A program made the position numbers and the translations under genes. Below are positions 58,340 to 64,000 of a stretch of DNA of 64,000 nucleotides, piece by piece. Position 1 is the stretch's first letter. Every line of letters starts with the position of its first letter. This stretch comes from Anagrus nilaparvatae (Eukaryota; Arthropoda; Insecta; Hymenoptera; Mymaridae). The notes beneath the pieces were generated by a model, which searched no databases, was not told where the DNA came from, and saw only the letters and a list, made by a program, of their open reading frames with translations. Location: contig JAKSXM010000014.1 of the NCBI GenBank assembly GCA_022575985.1, forward strand, positions 17,856,001-17,920,000, read 5' to 3'.

Positions 58340-60119
58340 AAATTTAGAAGGCAACATAAAAAAACAAGGATCAAAACTGGGAAAATGCGATAAAATTATT
58401 ACAATTTTCCATTTTAACTTGTATTTTTAATATAAAATAATCACTATATATACATGTAAAATATTTGTAAAAAAGCTGCATAATAGATAAATAAATAAAT
58501 ACTGAAAATTGCAGGGAAAATTGACAATTTTCTTGTGTTGCGGACCTGATTCAATTTGACTCGTAAGTGCATCCAAAAAAGTGTTTCTCTCATAGGACTT
58601 ACGATCAATGTACATTATTCCTAGCCTGCAAGTATACAAAAAATGCAAAGTTTTACGCCCAAATAAGCAAAAAAAAAATTTGTTATTATCCGATGATTGT
58701 CTTTATTTAATTTAGAATTAACAAAAACTTAAAAAAATATGTCTATAGTTTCGTACTCGGTTATAATGTCGTTGGTAAACTAACAAAAAAAAATCCACGT
58801 GCGTAGATAATTTTTTTTTATTTCTTTGAAGACACGAGATTCTTAATCATCCTTAAAAAATGGCCTTGTCAAAACTACCTACTTAACGAAGCAAATGATG
58901 CAATTCAATATAGCAACTTTATTCACGAATTCATAACAACAACACAAGACAAAAAAAAAAGTTGTATTAATATAATAAAAATAAATTTTTTATTTTCATA
59001 TTTATTTAACTATCTAATTCTTGGTGTGTTTAATAAAAATTAGAAAAGTAATTTAAATTGTAGATTCAAGCAGTATATTTTTACTACGGTGTACTTAAAT
59101 TAAACTCATAATTAGTTATAAATAATTTTTTTAAATTTATTCTTAAACATATTCATATTCATAAAAAACTTGTCTAACTTGCATATTAAATTTTTATTAT
59201 AAACTGTATAAAAATACAATAATAATAATGACTTCATTAACATCAGCATTATGTAAAAAAATTATTCAGTCAAATGAATTGCTAATGTATTTTTTTTTTT
59301 GTAAATCAGCAAAAATATTGTTAGTGGCTTCTTTTCTCTCGCATTTTATTTATATAAATATTAATTTTATGTAATATATTTATTATTACTTAATTCTGTT
59401 AAATTTATTTTTTATTTACAATATTTATCGGTGATAGATAATTTTTTTATTGATTAATTTTGCATATTTTAAACATTTTAATAATTATGTTAAAAAAAAT
59501 AAATTTATGTAATTTTTATCGAAAATTAATTATTCTTTTTTTTTTTCAAATTCAATTGCTTTAAATATTGAATCTTTTACATATGTTTTTAATAAGACAT
59601 CTAATAATAAATTAATTTTTTATTATCAATTATTTCAAAGTTAATTACACATCTTAAGATTAATGATTTCGTATTTGTCGTCAATATTATCAGTGTGTGC
59701 ATGTTTGTGTGCGTATAGATTTTCTTAATAATTAATTTTTTTTTTTTTTGAATATTTGTATGTATTGATAAAGATCCTTGAATTTATGAAAGATAATTAT
59801 GCGCATTTAATTGTCAATCAACGATAAAACGATGAAATTTTTATTACTTATATACTACTTTTTTTTTTATCAATTTGAAAAAATCAAAAAAAAAAAAAAT
59901 TATTTAAAAAAATATATTTTTTTATTTAGATTTTGATAAAAATTTATCATAATAAAGGCCACAGTTGGTTCAGTTTAATTTATAGCCTAATAAAAAATTT
60001 TTAATTAATATTTTTTATATGGAAAATTTGGAAGAATATGTTTTAATTTTAATAAGCTTCTACAGTCTAACATCGAGGGATAATATCCATTTTTCAGAAA
60101 AATTATCTTCTAATGGCAT
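58340..60119. other. AT-rich part of fusilli intron 1, no gene seen
   Basis: Extremely AT-rich with long A and T runs (for example 59260-59920). The minus frame at 58427-58648 is unsupported. Confidence 0.5.
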
Positions 60120-60123
60120 TTAA

Positions 60124-60802
60124 AGTTGAATCAGGTGGATAAAAATAGCATTTTTTGATTTAAAATTTCTGAAAATTGAATCATCTGGAACCTTTGATTT
60201 TGATACCCAATAATCAAGGTACATGGCTCTTTGAATTAAAAAAAAAATTCGAAATTTTATTTACTACAGACTGAGATTTTAGTGCTTATAGTTTATTTAA
60301 TTATTGAAGTACTAAATTAATCAAGGCTTTTTTTCTATATAAGACTTTTGATTTTAAAAATCTTTTAATATAATTTTTGGGACATTATTTAGCATCGATT
60401 CACTAAAAAAAATTTCCATTTCTACGTGATTTCTACACATATTATAAAATATTTCATAAGTTTTTTGATTTTTGACCTAACCTATATTTTTCAAAATATC
60501 GATTTATTTGGGAAAATATTTAGAAAATAAAAAAATTTTTTCAGTGAATCAATGCTATATAATACCCTAAGCATTATATTCAAAGATTTTTAAAACCAGA
60601 AAATTTATAAAAAAGTCTTGATTAATTTAATAGCTCAAAAATGAAAAAAATTTTAACTCCTAATATTTCCGTCTGTAAACAATAAATTTTCAAATTTTTT
60701 TTTTAATTTCTTTGGACATGTAACTTGTTTAATGGGTATCACAATTAAAGGTTCCGTTAGTTTTAAATTGAAAAATGCTATTTTTATCCACCTGATTCAA
60801 CT
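60124..60802. mobile_element. 679 bp foldback element flanked by TTAA
   Basis: Left end AGTTGAATCAGGTGGATAAA, then AATAGCATTTTT; right end AAAAATGCTATTTTTATCCA, then CCTGATTCAACT. TTAA precedes (60120-60123) and follows (60803-60806). The symmetry continues inward (TAGCATCGATTCACT near 60391 against AGTGAATCAATGCTA near 60543) to a centre near 60465. Arms are diverged. No transposase. The TTAA flank suggests a piggyBac-type origin, although the termini lack the CCC...GGG of the 18946-19668 element. Confidence 0.75.
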
Positions 60803-60806
60803 TTAA

Positions 60807-63590
60807 AAAAGCCTCAACCTCAACGATTGCTGTAAACTTCAGACTTACTACTTTTTTCTGTTCTTTATCTAATGTAAATCGAATGTCATAATATTTAATT
60901 TATAATATTTAACCTGCTGATATAAGCAAGATAGAAGTTAATTAAGAGACTTGGAATTGGAAAGATGGTTAACCTACGTACTAGACTTGTAAAAGCTTCG
61001 ATTACTCCTGGCATCGCCCACTGCAATCAGACTGTAATATTACTATATTCTTAATGCCAAGAAACTTATAACACGAAATAAGACTTACCGAAATTTTTGA
61101 TTTTTTTTCTTTTAAAATTCTTTTTGTAAGTGTAATTTCGAGTATTTTAAGTTTTTGTTTTTATATTTTTACTTTACTAGTTAACGGCCTTTTTTAACCC
61201 ATAAAAGTAACATCTTGTTCTCATAATTAAAAATTCATATTTAATTTTATTGAATTTTATATTAGTTAGTATTTATTACATTTATTTCCTGTTCATTAAA
61301 AAAAAAAATTTATTATATTTTTGGAAAAGTCGTAAAAATTTTATTACACTTGTCGAAACTATTAATAACGAAAATGTTTCGTAAGTGTCATAAAATCAAA
61401 ACAGTTGTCAGCTTTCCAAAATACTATTTCAACAAACATCGAATAAAAAACAACCTGTTAGTTTCAAGTCTGCATAAAATTAGAGAACATTTTTTAATGT
61501 GTTTTCGAGTGTTTTTTGCAGAAGGGCTCCGCTTGCATTAGTACAATTATGTAATTTCCCCCTTGAGAAAATTTTGCATCTTCCCCCCTAATACATGCCT
61601 GCTTTATTTTACTGTATTTGCAGTGCTAATAAAATTTCCATTCAAGTTAAAACTCAGTTTAAAAAAATATTAATAATGAACAAAATTAAATAATAGGTGT
61701 TTAAATTGTGTTTATTGTGTACTATTGCGTCCTAAAATTCTACCCTCCATGTATGTCATTACCTTTTGGTGATATAAAAAATGAAAAAAAAACGATAGAT
61801 AAAAAGAAATTTTATAGTTCCTTAAGAAGGAGCATAGGAAATTCGAGAAGATATCCCTGAAACAATATGTAAAAATTGCCCCAAGTATTCGTTGATCCAT
61901 TTTATTATCATTTCCTGTGAAATATAATTTGATCATTAGAGACTTCTGGTAAGCGTAACCGTATAGATATTTGTTCTAAAGTAAAGTTTTTTTTGCACCT
62001 TCTGTATAGAAAAAAAAGTAAAAAAAAAAAATATATAACGTGACTCGATATATACCGTTCCCCTTTCTGCATTATTTACTCTTAAGAGGATATAATACGT
62101 TTAACACGATATATTGTCCATAATATGTTAAATTAATTAATGTAAGCAGGAAACTTTTTAATTAGATGTGCACGAAATGTGTATTCTATGTGGTATTAAA
62201 TTATTATTATTATTTTATATAGTACGCCTATTAATATGTATCTCAAACTACATACAAGTTATTACTTAATTGCATATAATCAGGGGATTTTTTGGTCTAC
62301 AAAATTATTGGTCATTTATTCTTTTTTTAATCTAAGGAATTTTACCTGGAATTTTATGTACATGCTCGTGATAAGATTATTTGAATTATTTTCATTTTAA
62401 TAAGATTCTTATCATATTTTTTAACAATATTCATACCCTTTTTAATTTGATTCTATCAAGATTAACATTACATTCACATTTTTATAAATTATTAATAAAA
62501 TAATTCATTGTAAAAATAAATAAAAATTTTTTCTTTAATAAGAATTTTAATTGCAGGAAAAATGGTAAACGATTAAGATGTTTATTGAAGATTAATATGC
62601 TTAATTAGAAAAATAAAGAACAATAAATAAATATGAAATGTATTGTAATGTAATCAATTAAAATTTAAACAATGTATTTTGTTTATTTATTTATTTATTC
62701 GATAGATTAAATATGTGAAATTTATAAATTATAATCTTTGTTTTAATAAATCTAATCTTGATATTGTAAATTAAATGTTGTTACAAAAAAATTCATGTAT
62801 ATCTTGTAGTTTTGATTAATGCTATAATCGTGTGCGCTAGGAAAATTTAATATACTTAATTATGGCTTTTAACGAACCCCTGATCATGGAATTTTCAAAA
62901 AAAGCTGTATACAGTGTTTTGGATGAAAGTCTTAGGAATTCAGTTGCGTGGGTCTTTCAGGCTCTTGTTGTGCAAAATTTAGAGGTATTTGCGTAGAAAA
63001 GTGGTTAAATTTAACACTGGTTCTTATGTGGGTAAGATTAGTTCAGTTTAATTAATTAACCACCGGTGAAGTCATGGATGAAGCGCTATATCCACCTAAT
63101 TTTGATATAACATGTACTCCCTAAATCTCCTCTAAATGAGCTCATGTTAAATTTGGCTTTTTATAAACGTATCACCAAATTTCTCGCAATAACCGACTAA
63201 TAGACCCACAATATTAGATTCCTGGGACTTAAAAACTGTCTACACCTTTGTTCGAAAATTCAATGGCCAGAGCATCCTTAATATAAAATTTCCCTATTCA
63301 ACATTCAATCCTTTTTTTTCTGGATCAAAAATTACTTTTTTGGGCCACCAAATTTTACTGGTTCAGAATAGTTTATCTATGAATAAAAATAGTGCCTTTT
63401 ATCACAGCACTATAAGAAATAAGGTATACCTACTTTTAACTTGACTAAAATTTTAAAAGATAATAAAATAAATAATGCAAGTCAGATAAATCGCTTTAGA
63501 GATGAAAATCCCTCCTATGCTATAAAATATGCGAAAATATGTAATATCAAGATTATTTCTAAGTACTAAGACATGATAAAAAATTTGTTT
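60807..63590. other. AT-rich part of fusilli intron 1, no gene seen
   Basis: No gene recognised. A slightly less AT-rich portion at 62860-63420 shows no coding sense. Frames at 61350-61541 and 61712-61936 have no recognisable content. Confidence 0.5.
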
Positions 63591-63594
63591 ACAG

Positions 63595-63789
63595 GTTATG
63601 GGCAGACAGCAATACATTGTAAAACCATTAGTAATGGAAGAGGAAAGTAATGGTAGCGTAGAAAGTGATAATCCAGCTGTCGCTGGAAGCAGTGGCGTTG
63701 TTAGCGAAGCTGCCCTTGAACATGCTCCAGCTTTAACCGAAGAAACCCTTAGGGAACAAGGAATTCCATTAGAACAAGCAATAAAACAG
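63595..63789 (+). CDS. fus: fusilli/ESRP-type splicing regulator, coding exon 2
   Basis: 65 codons between the acceptor TTTACAG and the donor CAG/GTAAAT, phase 0 at both ends. The peptide begins VMGRQQYIVKPLVMEEESNG, then a Ser/Ala/Glu-rich low-complexity stretch, and ends EETLREQGIPLEQAIKQ. In ESRP proteins the N-terminal block continues with a V...Q...VxP segment followed by an acidic linker and an LxQAxxQ segment, which matches the order seen here. The exon continues the frame of 45698-45841 exactly. An ATG at 63598 is only the second codon of the exon and is not the natural start. Further exons lie to the right of the window. Codon use is less AT-biased than the surrounding sequence. Confidence 0.8.
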
Positions 63790-64000
63790 GTAAATATTCA
63801 TGAGTATATTATTTTTCTTAAATTAACTGGATTAAATTAATTTTATCCTATTAATAATAACAGTAGTAGTAGACCGTGAATTTAATCGTTTGCAGTATAT
63901 ATTATCTAAAAGATTATGATGATGATGATGATGATGATGATTTGCAATATCTAATAATAATATTTCTTTGTAATAAAATTTTATATGGCACAAATTAAAA
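63790..64000 (+). other. Start of fusilli intron 2 with a (GAT)n microsatellite
   Basis: Begins with the donor GTAAAT. A run of about nine GAT units lies at 63915-63942. The intron continues past the window end. Confidence 0.75.

Larger units (their letters stand above)
45842..63594 (+). other. fus: 17.75 kb intron 1 of fusilli
   Basis: GTAAGT donor; the acceptor is ATTTGTTTACAG. Removing it joins AAA to GTT (Lys-Val) with the frame unchanged. Contents in order: AT-rich DNA; a C/T-rich tract at 47153-47205; a less AT-rich island at 49560-49760; related repeat debris at 50090-50600 and 52490-52860; a retrotransposon relic at 57040-58330; a TTAA-flanked foldback at 60124-60802. Long first introns are common in regulatory genes and often carry enhancers. 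Confidence 0.75.

Overview
The window is AT-rich (visibly about three quarters A+T), with short spliceosomal introns, microsatellites, non-LTR retrotransposon relics and many small inverted-repeat transposons. It is a nuclear arthropod genome, almost certainly an insect. The mix of an MBF2-family secreted protein, a fusilli-type gene with a very long first coding intron and hymenopteran-style retroelement remains is compatible with a parasitoid wasp such as a braconid, but that placement is an inference.

Layout. (1) 1-4.8 kb: AT-rich intergenic DNA with small inverted-repeat elements. (2) 4.83-7.67 kb: a conspicuously less AT-rich block holding a decayed multi-exon reading frame of roughly 650-700 codons. 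Its introns of 61-64 bp still join frames, but it carries stops and frameshifts. A second broken ORF begins 10 bp after its terminal stop. I do not recognise the family; it is the most unusual object here. (3) 9.4-11.9 kb: a non-LTR retrotransposon (ORF1, ORF2 endonuclease start, then RNase H and tail) whose reverse transcriptase has been deleted. (4) 12.3-13.2 kb: two small DNA transposons and a reverse transcriptase relic. (5) 13.57-14.34 kb: an intact TATA-driven single-exon gene for a small secreted MBF2-family protein. (6) 14.3-44 kb: a gene desert filled with transposon debris: TTAA-flanked and TA-flanked foldback elements, a 1.5 kb near-perfect palindrome, a family of about 230 bp repeats with a very stable GCGAAGC mini-hairpin, and several reverse transcriptase or RNase H fragments. 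(7) About 44.4-64 kb: the 5' part of a gene I identify as fusilli/ESRP, a splicing regulator. Coding exon 1 is at 45698-45841 and coding exon 2 at 63595-63789, separated by a 17.75 kb intron. That intron contains a decayed retrotransposon, a foldback element and one less AT-rich island (49.56-49.76 kb). The remaining fusilli exons lie beyond the right edge.

Only two loci look like working host protein genes (the MBF2 protein and fusilli). They are unrelated, and nothing suggests they act together. No rRNA, CRISPR or convincing tRNA gene was seen; tRNA detection by eye is weak.
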